Origin: Gnetum montanum | Taxonomy: Eukaryota; Streptophyta; Gnetopsida; Gnetales; Gnetaceae | Reading direction: 5' to 3' | DNA length: 64,000 bases | NCBI GenBank assembly: GCA_015680685.1 | Contig: MNCI01026467.1 | Location: 499,862 to 563,861 of the forward strand | In this document: positions 35,742 through 48,543 of the stretch, one piece after another | Layout of the letters: each line of letters starts with the position of its first letter | Position numbering within the stretch: position 1 is the first letter of the stretch | Made by a program: the position numbers and the translations under genes | Notes under the pieces: generated by a model | Seen by the model: only the letters and a program-made list of their open reading frames with translations | Told to the model about the DNA's origin: nothing | Database searches by the model: none

Positions 35742-38206
35742 TCATGGCATTGGTGCACTACGCTGAGGCACAAAAACCACGAATGGCTGCTGGGGTGGCC
35801 TAGGATCACTATCAATGCTGATGACATTGATGACATAACTGGTGTTGTTGGTGTTGAGGGGATTTATGTAGACATGCATAGATTGGTTTTTAGGAGGTAC
35901 TGGGTTGCTTTCATCAAACACCAGTTTTCCTTGGTCGATCAACCTCTGGACGTCATCCTGCAATGCCATACAGTAATTTGTGTTGTGACCACACTGTTGC
36001 TGATAGTCACAAAACCTGTCCAGCCTGAAACCCTTAGGAACTGGGGGCTCATTGGGCAGGGCCAAAGAGGGGTTCCTAAGGAGCTCACAGTAGCGTTGAT
36101 GTCTCCTGATTCCATCTTTTGACATCTGCTTGTGTTGAATATGCCTCACTACCAACAGCTGCTTCAGAATTTTTGAGGGTTTTAGAGGCAATGGGGTGTA
36201 CCTTGAGTGATCTTTGAGCTCAAAGTTTGGCTTAGGTTGCACAGATCTCTCAGGTGCAGGTACTGGAGGTTGCAGCACATTGCCCTGCTTAGGCATGGGG
36301 TTAGCTATGGGTACGATTAGTTTCTTGTTGTTCTTGTTACCATTGTTACTAGGTCTGGGCTTGGTCTCGGTCACCACAGTGGCCACTGTGGTTGTTGGGG
36401 CCTTACCCTTGTCCTTCTTTGTGAAGGTATTTTTGTAAACAATGTAGACCGAGTCTTTGCTCACCTTAGCCGCATCCTGTATACTCTTAGTCTGAGTGAA
36501 GGCTTGACTAAGAGGGAGAGGGGAAAGGTAGTACAGTTTAGACTTGATAAAGTCATTCACTGCACCCTTAAAGATGGCCAGCAAGTGGGCCTTCATGATG
36601 GGCTCGTAGATTTCGTTAAGTGTTGCGCTCCAACGCTGGATGAATTTTTGGACTAGTTTTAGAGGCTCCTCTTCACACTCATCAATTGGTCCAACGTGGT
36701 TTTCACCTTCAAGTTATACTTGAAGCCTGTCACGAACTGGGTCAGAAGCTCTTCTAGAGTTGAAATGGATGAGCGTGGCAACGTGCAATACCAATCCAGG
36801 GCTTTCCCAGCTAGGGACATGGCAAAGACATGAATAATCGTGTGCGGCCATTGTTGTAACAAAAGGGATTCAGACCTAAAGGTAATAAGATTCGCGTTGG
36901 GATCTCCCTCCCCATATTATTTCATGAAGTGTTGGAGAGACATCCCTAGGGGTAAAGTCAGAGCAAGGATTGTAGGGCTGATAGGGTCATCCTAGTAAAA
37001 TTCCATGACTTGTACCGTGTCAAACCCAATAGATTTGAGGTGTTTTATTTCCTTGGTGAGGGTTTGGATAAGCTAGAATGCTTGGTCCAAACCTTGCGAA
37101 ATTGTGGACGGTTGGGGAACTATTGAGGCAACCCCCATTTGTGGAATGGTAGGGGTGGCAGCTTGACCCATCAGTGGTACCATTGGGATAGGCCCCGCAA
37201 ACGGTGTTGCTTGCACTATCCACCACCAAGCAAGTGGTGCTGTTGGAGTAGCAACCACGGTTTGGGCCATCGGATAGATCGCTTGTGTCACTGGTGGAAT
37301 AGACCATATCCCCGTGTTGGGTTTTACCATTTGTAGGGTTTGGTAGGTCTAAGGGTGAACATAATGAGACATATGTGATGGTTGTGGAATAGGTGAAGAA
37401 GTGAATGGGGTCCACCATGTGGACGGGCCTAGGCCTGCCACTATGGGTGGAATAGATGTGAATGTAGGAATCGAAATGGAAGTTGTGTAAGATTGCGAAG
37501 AAGGTATGTTGTGAACATGCAGTAGGGTATCTGTGATTGGTGTGTGATGTGCTAGAAGAATGGGTTGATGAACAGTTTGCGGAGGCATAGTTGCTGCAAA
37601 TGAAATAGGGGAATAATGGCATTGATATGCCAAGAAGGTGACATGGCTACCCATTGTGGCTATAGTTGTAGGTTGCGGGAGCATAGGCATGATGATAAAG
37701 GAAGTAGTGATAGAAAACGAGTTGGCCCAGAAGGATTGGGTATGAGGGACAGGAACAGGGTTGGTTTGACCTCCCTCGTTGGATTGGGAATCGAGTTCCT
37801 CCTATCCGTCCTAGAAGGCATCATCTTAGTTAGATGCTATGTCTTGTTGCTCCCTAAGCCTAACCAACTAGATTAGATGGTCTAGCAACCTTTGATTTGT
37901 TTGTGTCAAAGGTATGGAGATGTTGGGAGTGGGAACAAACTCCTTCCCATCATAGTAAGTGAACTCAAAGCTACGTTTGCTCTTGAATTCATGTACATCC
38001 AAAGGCAGGTTTGCTTGAACCTTTGCATAGAGGAAATTATAGCACTCATGTTACTGGGCCAAGCCCTCAGGTCCTCGATTTTGGATCTTGAGGAATCGAC
38101 GTGTTTCCAGCATTGGGTTTAGCAACTGTTCGGCACCAGTGATGCCTTGAACCGTGATGGAAACCTCAATGTTGAGGGCATTAGCAGCGGTAGTTGCAGA
38201 GGTCAT
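35742..38206 (-). pseudogene. gag: Element C gag
   Basis: Gag begins at the ATG complementary to 38204-38206 (MTSATTAANALNIEVS). A Pro/Thr/Gln-rich N-terminal half fills 37900-37080. The capsid core follows: MSLAGKALDWYCTLPRSS (about 36820-36770), HLLAIFKGAVNDFI (about 36590-36550), PLSQAFTQTKSIQ. The knuckle-like FCDYQQQCGHNTNYC lies at about 36020-35975, with QDDVQRLIDQGKL after it. The order is that of Tat gag. Stops, several of them TAG, interrupt the N-terminal half and the capsid core; 35742-36596 is open for 284 residues. Confidence 0.85.
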
Positions 38207-38310
38207 TGTTATTAAGCTAGGCAGTTTTGTGAATGGAAAAAAGCAAAGAAGCTGAATAGCTAAGTATTTTTGCGAACCAAAGGAGCAGAGAAGTTGGCAA
38301 GTAATCAGAA

Positions 38311-38612
38311 AGGCTTTATGTCTTGCAGGGCTCTCGAGGAGCCATCGAGGTGACCGGTCTATACCACACGATGCGTAAACAACTACAAAAGGGTGTTATG
38401 TTTACGCTAGTGCACGATAGGGTATAGAACGCATGCAAGACTACCATAAAAAAAGGCAAGTCAACTGGAAACTAGAGGCTTTATGTCCTGTAGGGTACCC
38501 GAGGAACCGTCAAGGTGACCGATCTGCACTACACGATGCGTAAACAACCACAGATAGATGTCAAGTTTACGCTAATGCGTATTAGGGTGCAGAAGGCTTA
38601 TAGGACTACAAT
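38311..38612 (-). repeat. Two-copy direct repeat in the leader of element C
   Basis: Two imperfect copies, starting AGGCTTTATGTC at 38311 and 38476 (period 165), share GACGATGCGTAAACAAC-like and TTTACGCTA segments. They lie between the primer-binding site and gag, where packaging or dimerisation signals would be expected. Confidence 0.6.
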
Positions 38613-38637
38613 GACACATGGAAAAGGCACCAAAAGT

Positions 38638-38654
38638 CCCTCCTTCTAGTGCCA
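38638..38654 (-). other. Primer-binding site of element C
   Basis: On the minus strand TGGCACTAGAAGGAGGG lies eight bases inside the 5' LTR end. Element E has TGGCGCTAGAAGGAGGG at the same place, one G-to-A change away. The tRNA was not assigned. Confidence 0.65.
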
Positions 38655-38661
38655 GAAAAAC

Positions 38662-40236
38662 TGTAGCGACTGAAAATGTCGGCGGCTAGAGAAAAATGCC
38701 GAGGGATCATCAACCGTAGATAGTCTTAATCCCATTTTTGTGGAGGGCCGTGCTAGATTGGGATGGAAACAGGGCACCCTGAATAGTCTAGTTGATTAGA
38801 CAAGAACTTAGTTGATGTTAATATAACCTTTTACAACGTGTGATTTAAAGAAAACGAGATTGATAGTGCCAAGTAATGATTAAATGCAAAAGAAATAGAA
38901 AAAAATGTAAAATGCAATAGTAAACATGAGATAATGTAAAAATGCGGTTAGATAAATGCACCACTTCGAAGCTATAACCTTGCTCTGTCAGGATGGGTAC
39001 TATCGGTTGCACAGCATTGAGGAGTGCAGAGATCCCGAGAGTAACCAAGACATGTAGAGCAAGAGGGATGTAAGCTTGAACTTGGACTCTGGCATTAACA
39101 ATGAAAAGTGCTACCAAGGTGGTAGAAAAGAGAAAAATGAGAATGCCAACTGATGATGCTAACTATTTACAATGTTAAACAGAAAGCTTACAATGCTTGA
39201 AGTTACAGTGCCAACTTTTTTGCTTGTCAGCCAACTAGACTGGAGACTGAGAGGCTGCAGAAAAGCCAAAAAAGCCAAAGAGCAGGAGCCAAAGAGAGAG
39301 CTTAAGCATCACTCATTGGGGTATTTATAGGACCAAGGGTGCGTGAATGATGCTGTTTGATCACCATGTGCCCTGGGCTTGCACTGATCTGTCTATGCTG
39401 CACGTGCTTGTATGACCGTTGGGCGAGTCTACCATGCCGTAATTATGAGCCTTCCACATTGTAATTGCATTGTTAGAGCAATGGTGTAATTAGGTGAGGT
39501 GCATTGATGTCACGTAATTTCTTGCCACGTTTTACCATGCTTTGTAGCATAGCATGTTTGGCATGGCGTAGCATCTTGTTACGATGTGCTATGCTACTTA
39601 GCGTAGTGTAGCCACTGGTTCGAAGCAAGAAACTTGCATTGTGTCTTGCTGCATGCACTGGAAACCCTTGAAGCGTGCTAACTATTTGTTGGATTTTTGC
39701 CATGCTATGCTACGCTACATAGTGTATCATAGTGTAGCAACTAGCCTTAGTCACAAAAATGTCTTCAATCTGCAAACTTTGTCTTTTGCAGTGCGAAGCT
39801 TGCGAACTTGCTGATCTTGCCCTTCGAGTTGCCTTCTATCACTTTCACAGAATTGCTATGCCTCACTGCACCTTGTAGCTTAGCATAGCATAGTAGCAAA
39901 CATTACTTGATTTTGCCAAGTTTGCTGCTTTCTGATGAAAAGAGACATTGCCGAAGGACTTGAAGTCAGGTGAGGGGATTGATTGTCCAGCTTTTGCTAC
40001 ATTGTGCTATGTTGCGTAGCATAGCGTAGCGGAGCACTGTGCTTCTGCAAACATCTTCTAAAGTTTGCTATGCTACATGATGTAGCATAGTGTAGAAAGA
40101 ATCCTTAACTTAGAAAAATTGCTGAAGCGGATAGTTTGAAAATCAGAGCATCCATCTCCTGAAGAACTACCGTAATGCTACACGAATTGCAAAGGCCTGG
40201 TGAAGCAAGCATGCCTTCAAATTTTGGGGTGTTTCA
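38662..40236 (-). repeat. Element C 5' LTR (right copy)
   Basis: It has the same termini as the left copy and is 1575 bases long. Compared with the left copy, CG sites are more often TG or CA, showing separate decay. Confidence 0.92.
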
Positions 40237-40241
40237 ACATT

Positions 40242-41481
40242 TTCCCAAGAAAAGGATTGAACTGAATTTCCACCTATGCGACTAGAGAAATTTCCATCTT
40301 GATAGCCATGGTTGATGCCAACCTACCCCATTTATACCTCACAAACATTTTAAGGCGGTTTGAAGAATGTAAGACAGGGAAGTTCATATTGCCTTTTCCC
40401 TACCTATTCAAGAAGCTATGCTGATGTGCGAGAATTCTAGGGTACACCAAGGATGTCCCCAGAAAGGCTCAAAATGCTGCATTTGTTGAATTACTGAAGC
40501 CACAAGCCCTAAGGAAAAATGCTAGTGAGACACTGGAGCCTAAGCAAGAACAGATGGTGGGGCCCACTACACCTAAAATTGTAGGGCCTAGCCAACTTCT
40601 AGACATAAGGCCTAGTTAACAATAGGAAGTGGGGCCCAACACACAACCTATAGGCTAGTAAGACCAACTATTGCCACCACCATAGGACTATTGACCATCG
40701 ATGAGCCATCTCAGGGCCATCACTGAATCGGTTAGTTGGGGAAGTCATGATGAAGCAAATCTCTTTAGGGTCATTGATGATGTCGTATGATCCATAATCT
40801 CAATTGATCATGCACAAGGTGAGGTGTCTATCTAAACAAGAGGAGGGGAATCACATTGGTCACAATAGATATATGGAAATGTTGCATCTTTTCAAGTGCA
40901 ATTAGAAACTGGTGAAGGTGCCACAATAGTGGTCATGCAGCACCAGGATGTAGTGAGAGTAGTAGAAGTGGCCACAGATCACATAAAAGAATCATTTAAT
41001 GTTCTTATTTTGCCACTAGAAGATTTTATAGGAGCACATGATGCTCAAAGCTTGGATGGTCCTTCAATGACTCCTACAGATCATGAGGATGTTCTAAATT
41101 AGTTGCTATAGATAGGAGAAGTGATGATGTCTTTATTTGACATCCCTCAAGATGTCACAACAACATAGTTAGACCTCATCTCTTCAAAAGGGAAGTTGTT
41201 CATGGTAGAGATCAGGGCCAAACATGTAGAGGAAGAGTTAAAAAGACTCCAAGAAAAGTTTGTCACCTTGTAAGCTGCATAGTGGGATCCGTCCAACTCA
41301 TCCCTACAGACCAGCTAGAATTCGTTCAAACAGAGCAGCTAACTAAATTGTTGGAAGAGGATAAACAAGTGGCAGAGGAAAAAGAGAAGGCTGATTGGAA
41401 TGCTTCCAAGGCACAAGCTCAAACGTATGCACATGTGAAAGCACTCAAGGCTTCACAAGAAGAAAATAAGCACCTCGCTAC
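40242..41481 (+). pseudogene. Element B ORF3, part 2 (middle)
   Basis: It continues the ORF3 domain after the C insertion. HLYLTNILRRFEECKTGKF and LPFPYLFKKL lie at about 40340-40420; D has RRALPFPYLIRKL at the equivalent place. A low-complexity Pro/Gln segment follows (40540-40700), then the helical segment VAEEKEKADWNASKAQAQTY (41370-41429), also present in A. Element D is inserted at 41482. Stops are frequent. Confidence 0.65.
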
Positions 41482-42437
41482 TGATGAGCAGCTAGGTATC
41501 CCTACGTCCAACCATTCGAATCACGGTCATTCACATGTGACCCAGTTGAATTTCATAGATTGTAAGTGCTTAAAATACACTAGACTCTAACCAGTGAAAA
41601 TCTGGGTTAGAATGGTCATTATCTTCCTAATCTCACTTGTGATGTTCTATTTACGATGGTTAAGTGAGACTAAGGCTAATGATTTTTATAACTTTTTGCA
41701 CATCTTTTGGCAGCTGGTTTAAGGTATAAAATGTAGGGAATAAACTATTATCTAATCTCTAATTATCCTAACTTGTATTCTAACTATTCCTAGCATAAGT
41801 ATCCGGTCCCATCTTCTGAGCATCTCCTAACACTTCTGAGCATCTCCTAACACTTCTGAGCTACCAGACGTTAAGCATCGCTAGGTTTACCAAGTGTTTG
41901 ATTTACATTCGAGATGGTCATACTTATGGTCTTTATGAACTACAAATGAACAATAGCAATTAAAATAATAATAACAGAAACTTAAGTAATTAACATGTAA
42001 TTAACAAAGCATAAATATATTAAACTACTGAATGCATAGAATAGCTAAGTCCAAATGTTGCAAGGACTACTTGAATAGTTCTTCTTTATTACCGTCACGC
42101 TAATGGGCTCAGATACATCAATGCTTGAATAAAGAGCTGATCACTTTTCTTACACCTGTTGTGGACACTTTGGAAAATATTCTATCTCCTTCAGGAACGA
42201 ATTGCAAGAGCTTCACTACAACTAACTAAAAGATGCATAAATGAGGTGGAAGGCCCTCTTATTTGTAGGCCGAGACAAGTAGCTGCGTAAACAAGGCCAC
42301 ATTGATGTAGGAAGGCTACGTCGATGGGCCCGTGTCAATGTGGAATGCTACGTCAATGGGCCGGCATTGATGCAGCCACATATACGCTACCCTGTATATG
42401 CAGCCCAGTCGACGTAGGACTTAATGACACTTCATCA
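41482..42437 (-). repeat. Element D 3' LTR (left copy)
   Basis: On the minus strand it starts TGATGAAGTGTCATT and ends GCTGCTCATCA. The U3 region (42437-42270) is packed with CATCGACGTAG and GCGTATATG motifs before a TACAAATAAG box. The polypurine tract reading CGTGGGGGTA is at 42438-42447, the same as in A. Confidence 0.9.
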
Positions 42438-42688
42438 TACCCCCACGACTGAGCAAAAACTCTTCCTCGAGTTACTTTACAATTTGGAAGGTATGGATTC
42501 TTATTAGCAACACACATAACTAAAACACATACATGACACACACATGATACAACATGAATTTGACCAAGTGCCCGAGTTATAGAGGAGAAAAAATTACAAA
42601 AATGGTGGTGTTCAGGGACAAAATTGAATACCTTGTTGGTCCTAGAGCCTCTGCTATGTAAAATGATGCACAAAATTACTGGAGAAGA

Positions 42689-44841
42689 TCACACTGTCCC
42701 TGGGGACGGTGGTTCTAATGGACCTTCTCCAGCCTCTGGCCCATGCGTTGGTGGTGGCACAAATGATGGTTGCCCTGATGTAGATGCAACTTCTAGAGGT
42801 AGCCGAAAAGCCTCTAAGAGAGCCCTCATCATTTCTTCTTTGCTTCTGGGATCGTTCATGGTCCAGGCAGCTTCTCCAATGTGTGTTGGAGCTGGAACTT
42901 CCCAAGGGCATGGCAGCGTCGGAAAGAGTTCTTTTAAATTGACAAACCAGGCTATGAATTTCTTACGTTCAATGTTGAACGCTCGAATTGATGCCTATAG
43001 TTGCTGGTAGTCATTGATTCTTCGGGCCAGGTCCTCCGCGATTATACGTTGTTCTTGAAAGCTTGGGAAGAGAACCTTGAGTTCTGCGTTTGTGGTTGCC
43101 AGCTTCTGTTTTGTTTCCTTGTGCGCTTGGAACTCACCCTCATATAGGGAATATGAGGTGGCCACTTGCTTTTCTAACTCTGACCACGGTCTTCCGGCTG
43201 TGAGCATAGCCCGGTTTGCATATCGAAGGTTGGCCAATTCCATGTATTTTGTCATTTCCTCAATTTGCAGCTCCTTTAGGTGAATTTCTACTTTGTTTTA
43301 GGCGTTCAACCCATCAAAGATAGATGACCATACATCACCTCCCTCTCAAAGCTGCTAGAGTGCTTAGTTCATCTTGGCTTTGGTGACTTGAATGTGCTTC
43401 TCGTTTACCTCCTTCTGCAATCCCACTTGGTCCCTGTAATGATTTTTGACTTTTTCAAATTTTAGGGCCTTTTTTTCCAAGTGATAATCTTGATTGTAGA
43501 CTTCTGTCGCAATGCCTGAACCTCCTCCATTGACAGATTTCAATTTTCAGCTATCAACCTTCTTATGTCTATGTTCACCTTGGCTAGCTCCTCCTGCTGT
43601 TGGTGGATAAAATCTTTCATGTGTTCATTCTCCACACCAACATTATGCAGGCGATGAACTTCTGTGGTCAGCTGCACATTCTCCTGGCGAACCTCCACCA
43701 AGTCCTTCTCTAAGTGATACACTTGGGTGTCTACTATGGACTTGTCGAGGATCACTGTCTCTCGCACATCCTCAACAACCTAGAGTTTAAGCTGAAGCTG
43801 CTAAAAAGCTTCATCTCTAGTGATTTCATGGTTGAGGATGGCTAAATCAGCAAGCTAGGCTCTTAATTGGGCTACCTCAGTTGCCAAGAATTGACAAGCG
43901 ACTTGAGCAGCTTCAAGTCACCCTTCCAAAACAAGGCTCTTGCCCCTTGCTAAGAGCAGTTTTGACTGGGTTGTAGTAATGTTTTCCAGAAGGTCAAAGA
44001 CATCTGGAAGCAGTTGCCCAGTTCCCACTAGTTGGTCCAACAGCTCTTCATGTTGGGCTATGTGAATTTGGCTATGTAAAGTTTCGACAGACACCTGTAC
44101 ATCTTGTAGTCCATGAACATTTGGTACAGGTGTTACTGGTGCATTAAGAGCAGTAGCGATTGTGTTAGCAACCACTTCGACCGCAACTTCTAGTCCCTAG
44201 TGCTACATCACTAGGACCGTCACCCCTTCACCATCTTCCAAGTAGATCAAGAAGGTAGCAGCATTCCTTGAGATTTTAGGGAATAACTGTTGGGTTGATG
44301 TTGATACATATCGGATGCTTGGATCTATTCTGGTTGGACCTTATGCTTGGGCGGTGGAGAATATCAGCCCTACCCTTTCAAGCAAGCTAACTGAGTGAGC
44401 CACTTACTCCAGGTGGCTCATGGCAGGGCGATAGACCAAAGGGTCTTCTCCTCCACCAGTCCTGCCAGATTGCTCTTGCTGGCTCAAGAGCATTTCCCGG
44501 ATCTCGCAAAGGTATTCTGCTGTGTTTTGCGAGCTCGGTTGCATTGTTTGTATAGGTGGTGAAGGTGGTTGCTGCTCCTCCTCTGTCTGTGTGGTGGCAG
44601 GCATTTTATCTTTCATCATTTCTTGCCACGAGGCAATTGGGGTGTGCCAGATAATATCATTAGAGTATCGTGCTATCCTTGCCCATTTTCATAACTTTCG
44701 GATTAGGTAGGGAAAGGGGAGAGCTCTTCTTCCATGTTTGTTCTCAGTGAACCTTTTTTCAATCTCCAAAAACAACAATTGTGGAAGACTCATGGGAAAT
44801 TTTCCACTCAAGGTAGCACACGCATGAGTGGAGAAGGCTGT
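42689..44841 (-). pseudogene. Element D ORF3, C-terminal part
   Basis: Follows from the N-terminal part across the E insertion. FSTHACATLSGKFPMSL (about 44840-44790) and RRALPFPYLIRKL (about 44728-44690) come first, then a Pro/Gln-rich stretch (44600-44420), and a long coiled coil (44175-42995) with LEKDLVEVRQENVQL and TKYMELANLRYANRAML. It ends PPSPGTV before TGA at 42689-42691. The end parallels MEEPPPLGTT in A and B. Function unknown; a structural role is plausible from the coiled coil. Several stops, mostly TAG. Confidence 0.75.
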
Positions 44842-46515
44842 TAAAACACCACAAAATTTGGACTTAGCACTTTCAGACAAGAATCAAGCTAAGTCATGAT
44901 GGTTCCCAACATGACCGAAACTTGCAAACCTCAAAAATAGCATCAAACGGAGCATAATTGAATAAGAAAGAGTTCCCTGGGATCCACAAGTGACTACATC
45001 AGCATCCAACATTTGAAATTTTGAGTTTTGGAATACTTGGTTTTGACCAAGTATACTCTGGGCACACCTTGGTGTACGCTGGCCAGCGTACAGCCCAGCG
45101 TATAGCAACTTTTGGGCCCTAAAAATGAGCCAAAACATGTCAAAATTGAGCATTTGGACCCCCCAGGACCTTCCCTAAGGTTCCCAGTAGCTCTCAAGCA
45201 TCTGAAAATCAACTTTTTGGTTCCAAATGATGGGTTTTCATTCCTGCACGCCAGCGTGTACGCCCAGCGTATAGCCCAGCGTACACCATCAAAAATGGCC
45301 CAAAACAGGCACCAAAGAGCAATATTTTCACCTGAAATCAACTCTCGAAGGTAGGGAAACTATTGGGCATCATCATGGGCACCTAAAAATCAAGTTTCAA
45401 CCTCAAAATGATGCATCTACATGTGTGTACGCTGAGCATACATACTCTGCACGCCCAGCGTGTACACGCTGGCATGCANACCCCCCAGGACCTTCCCTAA
45501 GGTTCCCAGTAGCTCTCAAGCATCTGAAAATCAACTTTTTGGTTCCAAATGATGGGTTTTCATTCCTGCACGCCAGCGTGTACGCCCAGCGTATAGCCCA
45601 GCGTACACCATCAAAAATGGCCCAAAACAGGCACCAAAGAGCAATATTTTCACCTGAAATCAACTCTCGAAGGTAGGGAAACTATTGGGCATCATCATGG
45701 GCACCTAAAAATCAAGTTTCAACCTCAAAATGATGCATCTAGATGTGTGTACGCTGAGCATACATACTCTGCACGCCTAGCGTGTACACGCTGGCATGCA
45801 AAACATTGGCATGCAGCACGCTGTACAGTTGTAATATTTTTTGCACTCGGGCAACATAGCCACATGTCATCCGACCTGAAATTTTCTCACCCATGGCCAC
45901 TCATACCCTTCCAGATCTGAATCTAACACCCAAGATCTCATAAAAACCCCAGCTTTTCACTAGATCAGGGGTTCACAAGTTTTACAAACAGAGACAAAAA
46001 AACTGAATTATAGGGGCTTAATAGATCTGGGCATCAACCTCTGTACACTGGGGCATCAAACTTGGACACTGCATTTCCCTGCAACCCAAAACCTGCATCT
46101 TCCAGCACCCATCATCATCCACCGGGGCTAAACGTCTGCCTTGTGATTAATCCACAACTATGTTCTGACCGGTGCACATTGTAATCACTTTTTCAATACA
46201 AAACAGTTTACATTTTGCCTAGATTTATTGTAGTTTTATTTATTTTTCAGTTTACGTTTACACTCTTGTTTACATTATTGTGCTTGTTTACATTACGGTT
46301 TACGTTTATGTGCATCGTTTACATATAACCCAATGCATTGCAAAGTGCGTACGTTGGGGAAGTCCTTGTTTGATCCGCATGCAGACCATTCAAGGCACTC
46401 TACCTTCGTCCATTCTAGCTTGCCCTCAAGCGAAGGTAGAGTCTTCTATATTTTTTTGAGGATCATTCGGTGTTTGTTTCATTCCAGCCTCACATCGACA
46501 ATTTCGAACGGTACA
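44842..46515 (+). repeat. Element E 5' LTR with internal duplication
   Basis: It starts TAAAACACCAC, where the 3' copy starts TGAAACACCAC, so the terminal TG has become TA. It ends GGTACA. The U3 region contains inverted repeats such as GTACGCTGGCCAGCGTAC (about 45072-45089). A segment of 322 bases is present twice, split by an N at 45479; the 3' LTR has it once. Confidence 0.88.
45157..45800 (+). repeat. 322-bp tandem duplication flanking an N
   Basis: The segment ACCCCCCAGGACC... to GGCATGCA is at about 45157-45478 and again from 45480 to about 45801. Only two substitutions were noticed between copies (about 45415/45739 and 45464/45779). The N at 45479 is the only ambiguous base seen. Confidence 0.8.
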
Positions 46516-46520
46516 GAAGA

Positions 46521-46537
46521 TGGCGCTAGAAGGAGGG
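46521..46537 (+). other. Primer-binding site of element E
   Basis: TGGCGCTAGAAGGAGGG starts five bases after the LTR. It is shared with element C and is typical in form for Tat-lineage elements; the tRNA was not assigned. Confidence 0.75.
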
Positions 46538-46585
46538 CCTGACTTGTTTTTTGTTTAAACGAAACACCAATCACGTGACCTGTTC

Positions 46586-46735
46586 AAACATAGTGTTTAC
46601 GCTGCTACAGTGCTTCACGCTACTATAGTGTTTACACTACTATAGTGCTTCACGTTGCTACAGTGTTCATGCTGCTATAGTGTTTACATTGCTACAGTGC
46701 TTCATGCTGCTACAGTGCCGCTACAGTGTTTTTTC
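46586..46735 (+). repeat. Minisatellite in the leader of element E
   Basis: Eight or more degenerate units of 15-18 bases alternate GTGTTTACGCTGCTACA and GTGCTTCACGCTACTATA. The array lies between the primer-binding site and gag. Confidence 0.7.
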
Positions 46736-46828
46736 AACAAAAACATACAAAACACATCCGTTTCAAAGCTAAATTCACCGTAATTCGCACCTAACTTCAA
46801 GTTGGTCTAAGTACCAACTACCACCAAC

Positions 46829-48543
46829 ATGGATCACCTAGTCCAATGCATACAATACACACAACATAACGATTCCAAGATGACTTCCTCTTACCTGAGA
46901 TTGCCATCTGCATACGAGTATGAGTTCACGGCTCTCCCCGAACCCAATAGCCCTTGGGACCTTGCCTCCTCACAACAATCACAGGAGCACATGCCCAAGG
47001 CATTCGCTTCACAGTCTACACACACTGGGGCCCAGCCTCAAACAATCCAAACACCTTGTACATATGATGGGGCCTAGCCCCAAGCAACACAAGTACCTTA
47101 TGCCTATGCAAGGGCCATGCCCCAAACTCCCTAACCTCAATCCAACATTTACGCTGGCACCACATGTGCCATGCCTGTTTCACCGGTGCCTCAGGCACCT
47201 GCTCATCATCTGTCTGGGATGACATTAAACTATCCATGGCCTAGTACAACCTTAAACTACCAACACATGTCCGGTATGACATTAAATTACCAACAACCAT
47301 CTACCATGGCATTAAACTCACAAAGCCCACAATCGGTGATCCAACCCTTCACTGCACAACTTATGTGAGTCCAATCAACACAACCAGCTAGTGAATCCAT
47401 GAGTTGGGAACAAGTGTCCCAACTCATCTAGACTTTGATGGAGGAAATCAACTAGCTTAAGGCTGCCTCCTCAGACACACCCAAGGTGGTGGACTTTTAC
47501 CGTGATGATCCAGTCTGCCCTACGGTCCCACCTCTTAGATTACCTGGGGCTATTCATTGTCACATCTGACAAAATACAATAGTCATAGTGATCCCAATGC
47601 ACATATCATCACATTCCACATAGAAACCATCGCGTTTCACTCCTGGCCACATGCCATTCTACAGCTCTTTCCCTTGTCGCTCACTAGCAAAGCTCTAGAC
47701 TGGTACCGTGCCCTACCCTGAGCTTCCATCACATCCCTCGAGGACCTCATACACTAGTTTGTGACATGCTTTAGATACAACATCAGACCTGAGGTGACAA
47801 TTGACAAACTCCTCCACGTTAGACAAGGATCCCTAGAGCCCATACTACCCTTCCTCTAGCGAGGGAGTACCAGAGCTAATGAAATGCATGAGCTAATCAC
47901 GGAGACACACCTCTTGGCAATCTTCAAGGGTGCAGTCAATGAGTTCATCAACTCCAAACTACTCTACCAGGCCCCAAAGTCTCTTTCCCAGGCCTTTGAC
48001 CAAGCAAAGGGCATAGAGGAGGTAGCAAGAGCAAGCAATGACCCATCCTACTTGGCCTATAGGAGCCAACACAAAAAAAAACAACATGCACAATAACAAA
48101 TGTAACAACTGTGACCAACACGAACAACACAAATAGTGCAGGATACACAAGCAACATCAAACACAACAATCGCAACAATCACCATGCCAACACATGCAAC
48201 CAACAAGCCTGTGGCCTCAACACCCCAAGTCGCCAGCTCTAGCTCTGGTGCCACCACACAAGTCGCTCCTAGACATGAGTGCGCCCAACGCAAATACATA
48301 CCCTTGTCGGGAAAACCTTCCCAATTGCTAGAACAGCTACTTAATGCTAGTTTGATCCAATGCAAACACATGTCAGATGATGCCTACATACGCAACCAGA
48401 AACATTGTGAATTGACAAGTCATCCCACTACAACATACAACACACGTGTTCCACAACATTTTGACTTAAGTGCATACTGCCATTACCACCAAATGTCTAG
48501 ACACGACATAGACACTTGTCAAACTTTGCAAAATGATTTGTGA
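46829..48543 (+). pseudogene. gag: Element E gag
   Basis: The ATG at 46829 starts MDHLVQCIQYTQHND. A Pro/Gln-rich half follows, including three rounds of a TLNYxxP-type peptide repeat (47220-47330). The capsid core has KALDWYRALP (about 47690-47720), THLLAIFKGAVNEFINSKLL (about 47905-47965) and SLSQAFDQAKGIEEV. The knuckle YCHYHQMSRHDIDTC at about 48476-48520 is C-X2-H-X4-H-X4-C. It is closely related to C gag. Frameshifts near 47090 and 47560 and several stops break it. Confidence 0.82.

Larger units (their letters stand above)
22502..40236 (-). mobile_element. Element C: Tat/Ogre-like Ty3/gypsy element with antisense gene
   Basis: LTRs at 22502-24095 and 38662-40236 flank a minus-strand gag-protease-RT-RNase H-integrase series, with perfect target duplications ACATT at 22497-22501 and 40237-40241. 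Features of the Tat lineage are the large size, a degenerate first RNase H plus a second archaeal-type RNase H, and a gap with a splice acceptor before RT. The gap contains an antisense gene. The LTRs differ at roughly 20 of their first 120 positions (mostly transitions), so the insertion is old. It lies within ORF3 of element B. Confidence 0.93.

Noticed and set aside
35721-36122. Plus-strand open frames over the C gag and protease region (35065-36438)
   Set aside because: They are mirror frames of the minus-strand gag and protease, with no motif of their own.
44842-44851. Different element boundary at the E 5' LTR because it lacks TG
   Set aside because: The adjoining bases match the 3' LTR, the target copies agree at four of five bases, and TA is one transition from TG.
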